DNA of 64,000 nucleotides from an uncultured Pelagibacteraceae bacterium (GTDB taxonomy: Bacteria; Pseudomonadota; Alphaproteobacteria; Pelagibacterales; Pelagibacteraceae). The notes beneath the pieces are model-generated. The model was not told where the DNA came from. It did no database searches and was given only the letters and a program-made list of their open reading frames with translations. The position numbers were made by a program, and so were the translations under genes. Positions 8,652 through 16,369 of this stretch are shown here, piece by piece. Position 1 is the first letter of the stretch. The number at the start of each line of letters is the position of its first letter. Location: assembly GCA_902535155.1 (NCBI GenBank), contig CACASB010000002.1, positions 24,914-88,913 on the forward strand, given 5' to 3'.

Positions 8652-9266
8652 TCAATAGAAATTAAGAATGGTATTTAAAACATATATAGACAAAACAGTC
8701 ATAAAAAGAATGACTAATATGTTTATATAAATCCAAGTTTTTTTATTATTTAAATATTTAGATAAATAATTTGCTAAATAACCAATAGTAAAAAAAAATA
8801 AAAAAGAAGATATCGTAGCACCTAAACCAAAATATATTTTATTCACTAAAGCAAAATTTTTAGAGAAATTTCCTAAAAAAAATACTGTGTCAGAATAAAC
8901 ATGTGGATTTAAATAGGTAAAGCCCAAGGTCTTTAGAAAAATGCTTTTAAAGGTTTCGTCAATTTTGTTTGTTGAAAAATCAACATTTGAAAAACTTAAT
9001 TTTATTTTAGAATAAATAAAATGTAATAAAAATAATAATAATAGAATGTTTAATATAAGTTCAGTTGTTTGGTTAAAATAACTTTGAAAATATTCAAATA
9101 AGATAATGCCTAAAAAAATTAAAATATAATCAGAAATTGAGCAAATTAAGCATACTAAAAAAGTATACTGTCTCTTTAAACCCTGCTCTATTACAAATAC
9201 ATTTTGAGCTCCAAGTGCTAAAATCAAACTTAGACCAGTAAAAAAACCAATTAATAAGTATTCCAT
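8652..9266 (-). CDS. LysE/ArgO family amino acid exporter
   Basis: A 204-residue inner-membrane protein with about six transmembrane segments. The N-terminal signature GLSLILALGAQNVFVIEQGLKR matches ArgO/LysE, whose members export basic amino acids. The conserved mid-region block FTYLNPHVYSDTVFFLG also fits. The stop overlaps a short dyad (TTCTAT/ATAGAA, 8645-8660). It begins 2 bases before the stop of the methyltransferase gene upstream on the same strand, so a peroxiredoxin-methyltransferase-exporter transcript is likely. Substrate (lysine, arginine or another) cannot be told. Confidence 0.85.
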   Translation of the reverse strand: MEYLLIGFFTGLSLILALGAQNVFVIEQGLKRQYTFLVCLICSISDYILIFLGIILFEYFQSYFNQTTELILNILLLLFLLHFIYSKIKLSFSNVDFSTNKIDETFKSIFLKTLGFTYLNPHVYSDTVFFLGNFSKNFALVNKIYFGLGATISSFLFFFTIGYLANYLSKYLNNKKTWIYINILVILFMTVLSIYVLNTILNFY

Positions 9267-9267
9267 A

Positions 9268-9921
9268 TTAGATTTTTTGATTAATAACTAATGATAATTT
9301 TCTAGGAAAACTTCCTTCATCAAAGTAATCGATACTTAAATTATTAAATCCTTTTAATAACTCTTTAACTTTTTCATCTGAAAAATAATGAACAATATAT
9401 CCATTCATTTCGTATAGGTCTTCTCCTCTATGTATACCTTTTTTATAATCTGCATCTGTATGGTTTCTAACTGTGTAAATATTCATAGAGTCTTTATGTA
9501 AAACTCTACATATCTCATTATTTAAATTTACTAGTTCAGAGTTTGTGAAAGCCATACAATAAAGCATGTGTGAGTAACAACCCTCAAAACTATCATCTTT
9601 AAAATTTAATTTTTGTCTTAAGTCGTGTGTTTGAGTATCAATAAAGTCACTTAACCCTAAAGTGTTTGACTTATTTTTAATTATTTCAACTGCCGTTGGA
9701 CTGTAATCTAAGGCAGTTACTTTTATTGAATTTTTAGCAAAAAAGATTGTGTCTCGTCCTAATCCTGCTCCGAGTTCAATGATGTGTTTAACGTTATTTT
9801 TCTTAAAATTTTCTAAAGCTATTTTTGCAGAATAGCTTGGTTCAGAACCAAACATCTCAGGCTTACTTGAGAAATTCTTTTCCCAATGCTGAGATTGTTC
9901 GTTTAAAATCTTATTGTCCAA
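9268..9921 (-). CDS. Class I SAM-dependent methyltransferase
   Basis: A 217-residue Rossmann-fold methyltransferase. Motif I is IIELGAGLGRDTIFFA near residue 48, followed by the acidic end of strand two in TALDYSPTAVEII and the post-I block FEGCYSHMLYCMAF. The N-terminus (QSQHWEKNFSSKPEMFG) resembles small-molecule methyltransferases of the TehB/thiol type, but no substrate motif stands out. It is separated by one base from the stop of the peroxiredoxin gene upstream and by one base from the exporter gene downstream, so all three are probably one operon. Confidence 0.82.
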   Translation of the reverse strand: MDNKILNEQSQHWEKNFSSKPEMFGSEPSYSAKIALENFKKNNVKHIIELGAGLGRDTIFFAKNSIKVTALDYSPTAVEIIKNKSNTLGLSDFIDTQTHDLRQKLNFKDDSFEGCYSHMLYCMAFTNSELVNLNNEICRVLHKDSMNIYTVRNHTDADYKKGIHRGEDLYEMNGYIVHYFSDEKVKELLKGFNNLSIDYFDEGSFPRKLSLVINQKI

Positions 9922-9922
9922 C

Positions 9923-10585
9923 CTACTTCGATGGATCTGGTACTTTTCTTAAATAAGGTTTAACTGCATTCCAACCATCAGGAAACAATTTCTTAGCTTC
10001 ATCATCCTTAACTGCAGGAACGATGATAACTTCTTCTCCTTTTTTCCAATCAGCAGGTGTTGCTACTTTATGTTTTGCAGTAAGTTGCATAGAGTCTATT
10101 GATCTCAATAACTCCATAAAGTTTCTACCTGTTGCCATTGGATAAGTTAAGAACAAACCAACTCTTTTATCTGGTCTGATTATAAAAACTGTTCTAACTG
10201 TTTGGTTATCAACCGCAGTTCTACCCATTGAAGTAGTGCCTGCATCACCTTCTAACATGTTATAAAGTTTTGCAATTTTTAGATCCTCATCTGCGATAAT
10301 TGGATAATCAGGCTTCATTCCTGTAACATCTTTAATATCATCCAACCATTTAACATGATCTGAAACTGGGTCCACACTTAAGCCTATTACTTTAACGTTT
10401 CTCTTGTCAAATTCAGGCTTCATTCTCGCTAAAGATCCTAGTTCAGTTGTGCAAACTGGTGTAAAATCTTTTGGGTGCGAAAATAGAACACCCCAACTAT
10501 CTCCAAGCCATTCATGAAATGATATATCACCAATGGTTGTTTTAGCTGTAAAGTCAGGTGCTAAACTGTTTATTTTTAAAGTCAT
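9923..10585 (-). CDS. 1-Cys peroxiredoxin (Prx6 subfamily)
   Basis: A 220-residue thiol peroxidase that reduces hydrogen peroxide and alkyl hydroperoxides. The peroxidatic cysteine is in HPKDFTPVCTTELG near residue 48. There is no second resolving cysteine in the C-terminal domain, and the C-terminal dimerisation region (RTVFIIRPDKRVGLF, then PADWKKGEEVIIVP) is that of the Prx6 type. A strong Shine-Dalgarno-like GGAGAGG lies just before the start. It is first in a likely three-gene transcript and divergent from the ETHE1-like gene, with 75 bases between starts, a fitting neighbour for sulfur and peroxide chemistry. Confidence 0.92.
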   Translation of the reverse strand: MTLKINSLAPDFTAKTTIGDISFHEWLGDSWGVLFSHPKDFTPVCTTELGSLARMKPEFDKRNVKVIGLSVDPVSDHVKWLDDIKDVTGMKPDYPIIADEDLKIAKLYNMLEGDAGTTSMGRTAVDNQTVRTVFIIRPDKRVGLFLTYPMATGRNFMELLRSIDSMQLTAKHKVATPADWKKGEEVIIVPAVKDDEAKKLFPDGWNAVKPYLRKVPDPSK

Positions 10586-10660
10586 TTACCTCTCCTTTTT
10601 AAAAACAAATTATATGCAAGATTGATTTGCTATGCAATTTTTTATAAAGTGATCATTAAT

Positions 10661-11353
10661 ATGATATTTGAACAATTATTTGATACTAAATCTTCAACCT
10701 ACACGTACATACTCTCAAGTGGCAAAGGTAGAGAGGCTTTAATTATTGATCCAGTTTTAGAACACACTGAAGAATACTTAAAACTATTAAATAAATTAGA
10801 ATTAAAATTAGTAAAAGTAATCGATACTCATATTCATGCAGATCATATCACTGGGTTAAATGAATTAAGTGAAAGAACAAATTGTACAAAAATTATGGGA
10901 GATAATTCAAAATCTGAAGTTGTTGATTTAAGAGTTAAAGAAGATGAAAACGTTAAAATTGATAATATTAATTTAAAGGTGATGTACACACCTGGACATA
11001 CTGATTGTTCGTATAGTTTTTTAATGAATGATAGAGTTTTTACAGGTGATACTCTTTTAATTAATGGTACTGGAAGGACTGATTTTCAAAATGGAAATGC
11101 AAAACAACAGTACGACTCTATATTTAATAAATTATTGAAATTACCTGAAAATACGATTGTATTTCCTGCGCATGATTATAATGGTAAAAAACATTCTACA
11201 ATTGGATCAGAGAGAAAAAATAATCCAAGATTACAAGTTAATTCTGTTGACCAATATGTAGAAATAATGAATAACCTTAATCTTGCTAACCCAAAAATGA
11301 TGGATGTAGCTGTTCCAGCTAATTTAAAGGGTTTAACTTTAAATCAAGTTTAA
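10661..11353 (+). CDS. ETHE1-like persulfide dioxygenase (MBL-fold)
   Basis: A 230-residue metallo-beta-lactamase-fold protein. Metal-binding motifs are THIHADHITGL near residue 56, TPGHTDCSYSF near 108, FTGDTLLINGTGRTDFQ near 127 and VFPAHDYNGK near 167. The GRTDFQ block and STIGSERKNNPRL are typical of ETHE1/persulfide dioxygenases, which oxidise glutathione persulfide to sulfite using one iron. An in-frame TTG 13 codons upstream (10622) would add a hydrophobic extension of low likelihood; ATG at 10661 is preferred because the family begins with this region. cysE and cysK follow within 23 bases, linking it to sulfur metabolism. Confidence 0.85.
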   Translation: MIFEQLFDTKSSTYTYILSSGKGREALIIDPVLEHTEEYLKLLNKLELKLVKVIDTHIHADHITGLNELSERTNCTKIMGDNSKSEVVDLRVKEDENVKIDNINLKVMYTPGHTDCSYSFLMNDRVFTGDTLLINGTGRTDFQNGNAKQQYDSIFNKLLKLPENTIVFPAHDYNGKKHSTIGSERKNNPRLQVNSVDQYVEIMNNLNLANPKMMDVAVPANLKGLTLNQV

Positions 11354-11375
11354 AGCATAAAAAATTGTAATTAAC

Positions 11376-11957
11376 ATGAATGAATTTTTAAATTCTATTA
11401 TCAAAAGAGATCCAGCTGCCAAATCAAAGCTAAGTGTAATATTAACTTATCCTGGAGCAAAAGCTGTTTTCTTTCATCGAATTGCAAACTTTTTTGCGAT
11501 TGCAAAATTTAATTTGATTGCAAGAATTATTTCTCAGTTTTCTAGATTTTTAACTGGAATAGAAATTCATCCTAATGCAAAGATTGGTAAAAACTTATTT
11601 ATAGATCACGGTATGGGGGTAGTTATCGGAGAAACTTCAGATATAGGTGATAACGTAACTATTTATCATATGGTGACTTTAGGAGGAATTTCTCCAAGTA
11701 TAAATTCGGATGATCAAAGAAATACAAAAAGACATCCAACATTAATGGACAATGTGGTTGTTGGGTCAGGTGCACAAATATTAGGACCTGTTGTTGTGGG
11801 AAAAAATGCAAAAATTGGTGCTAATGCTGTAGTGACAAAAAATGTTGATGAAAATTCAGTAATGGTTGGAATACCTGCAAAAAATGTTGGTGAAGTTACA
11901 ACTGAAGACGAAAACTTTAAACCATATGGAATTACTCAAGATAGTGACAAAAATTAA
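11376..11957 (+). CDS. cysE: Serine O-acetyltransferase
   Basis: A 193-residue left-handed beta-helix acetyltransferase that makes O-acetylserine from serine and acetyl-CoA. The short N-terminal helical domain ([20 protein letters not shown]) and the hexapeptide-repeat core ([40 protein letters not shown]) are clear. The catalytic His/Asp region is [12 protein letters not shown]. It is the shorter EpsC-type enzyme without the long N-terminal domain of E. coli CysE. Its stop codon directly abuts the cysK start, so the pair is very likely translationally coupled and works as a cysteine-synthase module. Confidence 0.92.
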   Translation: MNEFLNSIIKRDPAAKSKLSVILTYPGAKAVFFHRIANFFAIAKFNLIARIISQFSRFLTGIEIHPNAKIGKNLFIDHGMGVVIGETSDIGDNVTIYHMVTLGGISPSINSDDQRNTKRHPTLMDNVVVGSGAQILGPVVVGKNAKIGANAVVTKNVDENSVMVGIPAKNVGEVTTEDENFKPYGITQDSDKN

Positions 11958-12959
11958 ATGAATAAACCACAAAACAATTTTATAGAAGGAATTGGAAATA
12001 CTCCTCTAGTAAAACTAAGAGCTGCATCTGAAATAACTGGATGTAATATTTACGGTAAAGCAGAATATTTAAATCCTGGTGGGTCTGTTAAAGATAGAGC
12101 TGCACTTGCATTAATTAGAGATGCGCAAGAAAAAAAACTAATTTCAAAGGGTGGTACAATAGTTGAGGGAACTGCCGGCAATACAGGAATTGGTTTATGT
12201 TTAATTGGAAACTCTATTGGATACAAAACAATCATTGTTATGAACGAAGATCAAACTCAAGAAAAAAAGGATATGCTCAGAAATATGGGTGCTGATTTAA
12301 GATTAGTACCACCGAAACCCTATAAAGATGATGGTAATTTTGTAAAAGTCGCAGCTAAATTAGCAGATGACTTAAAGAGTTCTAATAACCATGGCGTAGT
12401 TTGGGCTAACCAATTTGATAATACTGCAAATTCAAAAGGTCATTATGAAACAACTGGACCAGAGATCTGGATGCAAACAGATGGAAAGGTAGATGGATTT
12501 GTTTGTTCTTCTGGAACTGGAGGAACTATTGGTGGAGTAAGTAGTTTTCTAAAAGAAAAAAATAAAGATATCAAAATATTTTTAGCTGATCCTGATGGTT
12601 CTTCCCTTTTTGATCATATTGAAAATGGTGAATTAAAATCTTCAGGAAGTTCAATTACTGAAGGAATAGGATCAAGTAGAGTAACTGCTAATTTTGCAAA
12701 AGCTAAAATTGATGGTGCTTTTAAAGTAACTGATAAAGAAGCTTTACCAGTTCTATATGATTTAATTCAAAATGAAGGTTTGAGTTTGGGAACTAGTTGT
12801 GCAATCAATGTTACTGGAGCTATTAAACTAGGTAAAAAATTAGGACCAGGAAAAACGATTGTAACAATACTTTGTGATCGATCTGATAAATACAACTCTA
12901 AGCTGTTTAATAAAAAGTTTTTACAAGAAAAAGGGCTTCCTGTTCCTAGTTGGATCTAA
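11958..12959 (+). CDS. cysK: Cysteine synthase (O-acetylserine sulfhydrylase)
   Basis: A 333-residue fold-type II PLP enzyme that makes cysteine from O-acetylserine and sulfide. The PLP lysine is in NPGGSVKDRAALALI near residue 48, the phosphate-free substrate loop is VEGTAGNTGIGLC, and the phosphate-binding glycine loop is CSSGTGGTIGG. The later TEGIGSSRV and GLSLGTSCAINV blocks fit CysK/CysM; the C-terminal FNKKFLQEKGLPVPSW is of the CysK type seen in alphaproteobacteria. It starts at the base after the cysE stop and is last in the ETHE1-cysE-cysK run; 80 bases of AT-rich spacer follow. Confidence 0.93.
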   Translation: MNKPQNNFIEGIGNTPLVKLRAASEITGCNIYGKAEYLNPGGSVKDRAALALIRDAQEKKLISKGGTIVEGTAGNTGIGLCLIGNSIGYKTIIVMNEDQTQEKKDMLRNMGADLRLVPPKPYKDDGNFVKVAAKLADDLKSSNNHGVVWANQFDNTANSKGHYETTGPEIWMQTDGKVDGFVCSSGTGGTIGGVSSFLKEKNKDIKIFLADPDGSSLFDHIENGELKSSGSSITEGIGSSRVTANFAKAKIDGAFKVTDKEALPVLYDLIQNEGLSLGTSCAINVTGAIKLGKKLGPGKTIVTILCDRSDKYNSKLFNKKFLQEKGLPVPSWI

Positions 12960-13039
12960 AAAACGCATTCCTCATTTGTAATAAAACCTTTACCTTAATG
13001 AATTTTATTAACTAAAATTAAATAAATGAAAGGATAATT

Positions 13040-13321
13040 ATGAAAAACTATTTAGCAACACACATATTTAAATCTGAAGAGATGAAGAAAAAATTCATGG
13101 AATTTGTTACTTCAACTCCACACGAAGATCTTAAAAAAGGTGTAACAGGTGAAAAAGCAAGATGCTTAGTTACTATGGTCGGAGCAGGAGATTCTATGAA
13201 AGTATTTTGTAGATGGGAAGCTGAAAGCAAAGAAGCAATCATAGAACAACTTGGTGATATGAACAGTATGTTTGAGACTGATCCAGAAGAGTGTGGAAAC
13301 ATTATGGATTTTAGAAATTAA
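13040..13321 (+). CDS. Small conserved-looking protein, first gene of a small-ORF cluster
   Basis: A 93-residue soluble protein with a convincing ribosome site (GAAAGGA eight bases before ATG). I do not recognise the family with certainty. The alternating hydrophobic pattern (ARCLVTMVGAGDSMKVFCRWEA, then amphipathic helix KEAIIEQLGDM) looks like a ferredoxin-like alpha/beta barrel monomer, the same general fold as the DUF1330 and GYD proteins encoded immediately downstream. It has two cysteines in strands and one near the end (PEECGNIMDF). It is followed 15 bases later by a DUF1330 gene. Function unknown; the run of dimeric alpha/beta-barrel-like proteins is the main clue. Confidence 0.7.
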   Translation: MKNYLATHIFKSEEMKKKFMEFVTSTPHEDLKKGVTGEKARCLVTMVGAGDSMKVFCRWEAESKEAIIEQLGDMNSMFETDPEECGNIMDFRN

Positions 13322-13336
13322 TAATAAATATCTAAG

Positions 13337-13624
13337 ATGCCTGGTTACGTAATAGCTCAAATTAATATGACCAACAAAGAAGGTTTTAAAGTTTACGCAG
13401 AGCAAGTTCCTGAAACTATAAAACAATTCGGTGGTAAATATGTTGTAAGAGCTGGTGAGTATACATCTATGGAAGGTAAATGGGATTATACCAGAAATGT
13501 TATAATTGAATTTCCCACTTATGAAAAAGCATTGGAGTGGTATAACTCAGATTTATACAAGCCAGTTAAAGAACTTCGTCAAAAAAATTCTGAAGGCAAT
13601 ATAATTATAATTAAAGGAGTATAA
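13337..13624 (+). CDS. DUF1330 family protein
   Basis: A 95-residue protein with the DUF1330 pattern: PGYVIAQINMTNKEGFKVYAEQVP at the start, FGGKYVVRAGEY in the middle, VIIEFPTYEKALEWYNSDLYKPV, then an ending hydrophobic strand NIIIIKGV. DUF1330 proteins form dimeric alpha/beta barrels and have no settled function. It sits 15 bases after the previous small gene and 28 bases before a GYD-domain gene, which has its own purine-rich ribosome site. The family call is good; nothing in the sequence points to a ligand. Confidence 0.85.
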   Translation: MPGYVIAQINMTNKEGFKVYAEQVPETIKQFGGKYVVRAGEYTSMEGKWDYTRNVIIEFPTYEKALEWYNSDLYKPVKELRQKNSEGNIIIIKGV

Positions 13625-13652
13625 TTAAACTAATAAACAAAAGGAAAAAAAA

Positions 13653-13976
13653 ATGGCAAAATTTTATTTAATAGGCAAGATAAGTGGAGAACTAATGAAG
13701 AGAATGCAGAATGAACCAACTGCAGACAGATTTTCTTCTACAAAAAAGGTAACAGAAGCAGCTGGTTTAAAGCTTATTTCCTACGAGTGGGTTAGAGGTA
13801 GATTTGATGTAATTTCTTGCGTTGAAGGGGAATATGAACAAGCCGTTGCATTAAAAATAGCTTTTAAAAATTCTGGCCTTATGGATGATTTAATGGTTCA
13901 TGAGGTAATTGACTATAATAAAGCTTTTAGTAATGCAGCGAATGCAGCTAACAGTGTAGTTAAACCTGGAAAATAA
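13653..13976 (+). CDS. GYD-domain protein, copy 1
   Basis: A 107-residue protein of the GYD type. The family's central motif appears as RGRFDVISCVEGEYEQAVALKIAF near residue 51, preceded by the helix KKVTEAAGLKLISYEW. A second GYD gene (23760-24083) has the same opening (MAKFY), the same length and the same Lys-Pro ending region, so the two are paralogues. Ribosome site AAAAGGAAA precedes the ATG. The function of GYD proteins is not known to me; the fold is likely a small alpha/beta barrel. Downstream is a membrane protein gene 17 bases away. Confidence 0.8.
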   Translation: MAKFYLIGKISGELMKRMQNEPTADRFSSTKKVTEAAGLKLISYEWVRGRFDVISCVEGEYEQAVALKIAFKNSGLMDDLMVHEVIDYNKAFSNAANAANSVVKPGK

Positions 13977-13993
13977 TATTGAAGGGAGAATAT

Positions 13994-14410
13994 ATGATAG
14001 ATAAATTTGGAAATGCTTTTTACTTAATAATTTACTTAGCTCATTTCATAATAGTTGGTGCTTATGCTTATCAATTAGTCTTTGATACAAAGAAATTTCT
14101 TAAAGGTAGAGGTGTAGACAAAACTGCAACTTTAGTGACAAGATTTGGTGGTGCATTCATGGTTGCCCTTGTTCTAATGTCAATCTATATTGCTTTTATA
14201 AGACCAGGTGGTTTAGAGGCTACTTGGGCATTTTTCAATTTGGTTTTTATTATTAATGTTTCAATATTAGCTACAAATTTTTATTCTTTAAAAATTGATA
14301 AGACTGGCCTAACCAAGAAAACTAGAAATGATGGAATATATGCTCCACTCATTCTTGTTATCATAAGTGCTGTTCTTTGTTATGGTTTGGCTGATAAAAT
14401 TTACGTATAA
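13994..14410 (+). CDS. Small four-helix membrane protein, unknown function
   Basis: A 138-residue protein with four predicted membrane helices at about residues 8-27, 48-66, 78-98 and 116-133. I do not recognise a family. The start is set by the ribosome site GAAGGGAG at 13981-13988; an in-frame TTG at 13979 would put that site inside the gene, so ATG at 13994 is preferred. It lies 17 bases after the GYD gene and 17 bases before a DUF2798 gene, so it probably belongs to the same transcript. Arg/Lys-rich loops suggest inner-membrane insertion. No catalytic motif seen. Confidence 0.7.
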   Translation: MIDKFGNAFYLIIYLAHFIIVGAYAYQLVFDTKKFLKGRGVDKTATLVTRFGGAFMVALVLMSIYIAFIRPGGLEATWAFFNLVFIINVSILATNFYSLKIDKTGLTKKTRNDGIYAPLILVIISAVLCYGLADKIYV

Positions 14411-14427
14411 CAATATTACCTAAGTAG

Positions 14428-14649
14428 ATGTTACCAAAAAAATACTCTCAATTGCTTTTTACATTAATTGTAGGATTTTTTACAAGTCTTATTATGACTT
14501 TGTTAATTACTTATATTAACACTGGTCTAGACGAATTATATATAAAACGTTTTTTGAAAGCTTGGTCTGTAAGCTTACCCATTGCAATTATTACTGTATT
14601 AAGTCTTGCCCCGGTTGTTAAAAGATTTGTAGATAAAATTACTTCTTAG
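14428..14649 (+). CDS. DUF2798 family small membrane protein
   Basis: A 73-residue protein with two membrane helices (LLFTLIVGFFTSLIMTLLITYI and SLPIAIITVLSLAPVVKRFV). The layout, with a short Leu/Tyr-rich loop followed by FLKAWSVSLPIAI and an ending PVVKRFVDKI, is that of DUF2798. Its function is not known. It closes the run of small genes beginning at 13040. Its 3' end overlaps the convergent downstream gene by 11 bases, leaving no room for a terminator between them. Confidence 0.8.
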   Translation: MLPKKYSQLLFTLIVGFFTSLIMTLLITYINTGLDELYIKRFLKAWSVSLPIAIITVLSLAPVVKRFVDKITS

Positions 14650-15166
14650 AACTTTCTTTATAATTAGACATCCATTTACTAAAAACTTTTATTGCATCGT
14701 TCATTTCATTTGTTTTATACGGGTGTTTTTTTGCGCGTCCTAGCATAGTTGCGATTACATTAACTTGATATTTTATAGGTCTGTTTTTAATCGTATCAAC
14801 AGTATACAAAGCTTTTTCTTTATCTTTAAAACCTAATCCATGAGTAGTAGTTTTAGGATTATAGTCTGAAAATAGAGATAAATTTATTGGTTTTATAGTC
14901 TTACTAATTTTTAGAGTATCAATATATTTAAATAAAGTATTGGTATTAACTTTATTCAATACTTTTTTTATTTTGCCATCAAAATCAATAAAATTTATTT
15001 CAAAACCTTTTTTATCTATTTTTGTAATTAACTTAACATGTCTTTTGTGAAATTTTTTTATATGCTTTTGATAAATATATTTAGTATTTAAGTAATCTTT
15101 TATTTTATAATTTGGGGATTTAATTAATAGAATTCTACTTTTGTTTTTATACTTAGTTAAATCCAT
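14639..15166 (-). CDS. Unrecognised protein; N-terminal half resembles DUF4174
   Basis: A 175-residue, lysine-rich protein. The first 90 residues follow a pattern like DUF4174 (an opening SRILLIKSPNY strand, a helix, a second strand KLITKIDKKG, then FIDFDGKIKKVLNK, and a helix LFKYIDTLKI), which is a thioredoxin-like arrangement without the catalytic cysteines. The C-terminal 65 residues (THGLGFKDKEKALYTVDTI, then MLGRAKKHPYKTNEMNDAI) form a separate helical region that I do not recognise. It begins 2 bases after the stop of the SRAP gene on the same strand, so the pair may be one transcript. No function is proposed. Confidence 0.65.
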   Translation of the reverse strand: MDLTKYKNKSRILLIKSPNYKIKDYLNTKYIYQKHIKKFHKRHVKLITKIDKKGFEINFIDFDGKIKKVLNKVNTNTLFKYIDTLKISKTIKPINLSLFSDYNPKTTTHGLGFKDKEKALYTVDTIKNRPIKYQVNVIATMLGRAKKHPYKTNEMNDAIKVFSKWMSNYKESSKK

Positions 15167-15168
15167 TA

Positions 15169-15792
15169 TTAATTTAACTTACTAATCAATGATGGGTAAT
15201 TGTTTGTAGGTTTATTGACTTCTTTAGATATTTCATGAAAACTTAATGGTATTTTTTTAATCTGGCTCAAATATTTTTTGCCATCTTTTTTAAGATCTAA
15301 ATAATTGTCTATTTCATTATTATCTAAAATTACTGGCTGTCTATGATGTATATCCATGACATTTTGACTAGCCTCTTCAGTAATTAAACAAAATTCATTG
15401 TTTTCAAAAATTCCTGCAACATATAAAGGTTTTTTGTCTTCTCTTGTAAAATAAAACGGGGTTTTGCTTTCCTTAGATCGTTTCCACTCATAAAATCCAT
15501 CCATTACAGCAATACATCTTGTTGTTTTTATAAGTTTTTTAAAAGAAACTTTTTCATCAATTGTTTCTACTCTTGCATTTATTAAAGGTCTAAAATCTTT
15601 TTGTTTTGCCCATGATGGCACTATTCCCCACTTCACTAACTCCAAAGTCTTGCCATTTGAATATGATTTTATAATTGGTAATGCTTGACTAGGATGCGCG
15701 TTAAAGTTTTCCTCATCTTTAACTGTTGTTGATGATTTTACAATTTTAACAGTTTTTTCAACTGGTTTGGTAATTACATACCTGCCACACAT
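15169..15792 (-). CDS. yedK: SRAP domain protein (HMCES/YedK, abasic-site DNA crosslinking)
   Basis: A 207-residue SOS-response-associated peptidase family protein. Methionine removal exposes Cys2 (MCGRYVIT), the residue that forms a thiazolidine link with abasic sites in single-stranded DNA. The other conserved parts are present: NAHPSQALPII, VKWGIVPSWAK, INARVETID, MDGFYEWKR and the active-site histidine block MDIHHRQPVIL. It shields abasic sites during replication. It lies 27 bases from a small upstream gene on the same strand. The call is strong. Confidence 0.93.
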   Translation of the reverse strand: MCGRYVITKPVEKTVKIVKSSTTVKDEENFNAHPSQALPIIKSYSNGKTLELVKWGIVPSWAKQKDFRPLINARVETIDEKVSFKKLIKTTRCIAVMDGFYEWKRSKESKTPFYFTREDKKPLYVAGIFENNEFCLITEEASQNVMDIHHRQPVILDNNEIDNYLDLKKDGKKYLSQIKKIPLSFHEISKEVNKPTNNYPSLISKLN

Positions 15793-15819
15793 AAATTAAT
15801 TATACTTTAATTGAAAAAA

Positions 15820-15963
15820 TTAAAAACCCATTTTAGACCAATTAATTTTATCTTGGTCTTTGCTTTCGAATTTTTCTAACTCTTTTTTTGATGGTTTTTT
15901 AAATATAAATACAATTGTTGCTAAAAAAGCAATTCCTAATAATGTTGTATAACAAACGTTCAT
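15820..15963 (-). CDS. 47-residue single-helix membrane protein (short ORF)
   Basis: A 48-codon open frame in the 240 bases between the SRAP and SMR genes. The translation has a membrane helix at about residues 5-21 (TTLLGIAFLATIVFIF), then KKPSKKELEKFES and a charged tail ending SKMGF. That layout of positive residues right after the helix is typical of real small membrane proteins. No good ribosome site precedes the ATG, and the neighbours give no function. It fills the only otherwise empty stretch of this size in the region. Confidence 0.5.
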   Translation of the reverse strand: MNVCYTTLLGIAFLATIVFIFKKPSKKELEKFESKDQDKINWSKMGF

Positions 15964-16032
15964 AATCTGAAGATAATAAAATTTTAAAAATTTTCAATAT
16001 TTTAAAATGTACAGAATTGTCCTAGTTAATTT

Positions 16033-16368
16033 TTAAGAGGTTTTTCCTAAAAAATTTACAAGTACTACACCTATAATAATTAAAGTTATTCCGATAATAC
16101 CATAGATATTTGGAATTTGATTATACTTAAGTATTCCAAAAATAGTCACTGCAGTAATTGTTAAACCTCCATAAGTAGCATAGGTAAATCCAACAGGAAT
16201 TATCATCATTGCTTTTGCTAGAAAAAATATACAAAGAAGTATGGTGACCATACACATAATTGTTGGACCAATATTAGTAAAACCATTTGTGGTTTTAAGA
16301 AATCCGTTAGAAGTTATTCCAAGAACAACTGCTAAAAGTAAATATACATATCCAATTAAATTGCTCAT
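16033..16368 (-). CDS. SMR-family transporter homologue lacking the essential glutamate
   Basis: A 111-residue protein with four membrane helices, aligning along its whole length with EmrE (110 residues). The family landmarks KTTNGFTNIGPTI, FFLAKAMMIIPVGFTYA and IIGITLIIIGVVLVNFLG are present. However, the proton/substrate-binding Glu14 of EmrE corresponds to Gly17 here (AVVLGITSNG), and the Trp63 position is Tyr (ATYGGLT). A classical drug/proton antiporter is therefore unlikely. It begins 1 base from the stop of the AhpD-like gene on the same strand, suggesting co-expression. Confidence 0.82.
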   Translation of the reverse strand: MSNLIGYVYLLLAVVLGITSNGFLKTTNGFTNIGPTIMCMVTILLCIFFLAKAMMIIPVGFTYATYGGLTITAVTIFGILKYNQIPNIYGIIGITLIIIGVVLVNFLGKTS

Positions 16369-16369
16369 A

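Noticed and set aside
8645..8660. TTCTAT/ATAGAA dyad as a terminator after the LysE gene
   Set aside because: Six-base AT-rich arms with no T-run; overlaps the stop codon and is weak.
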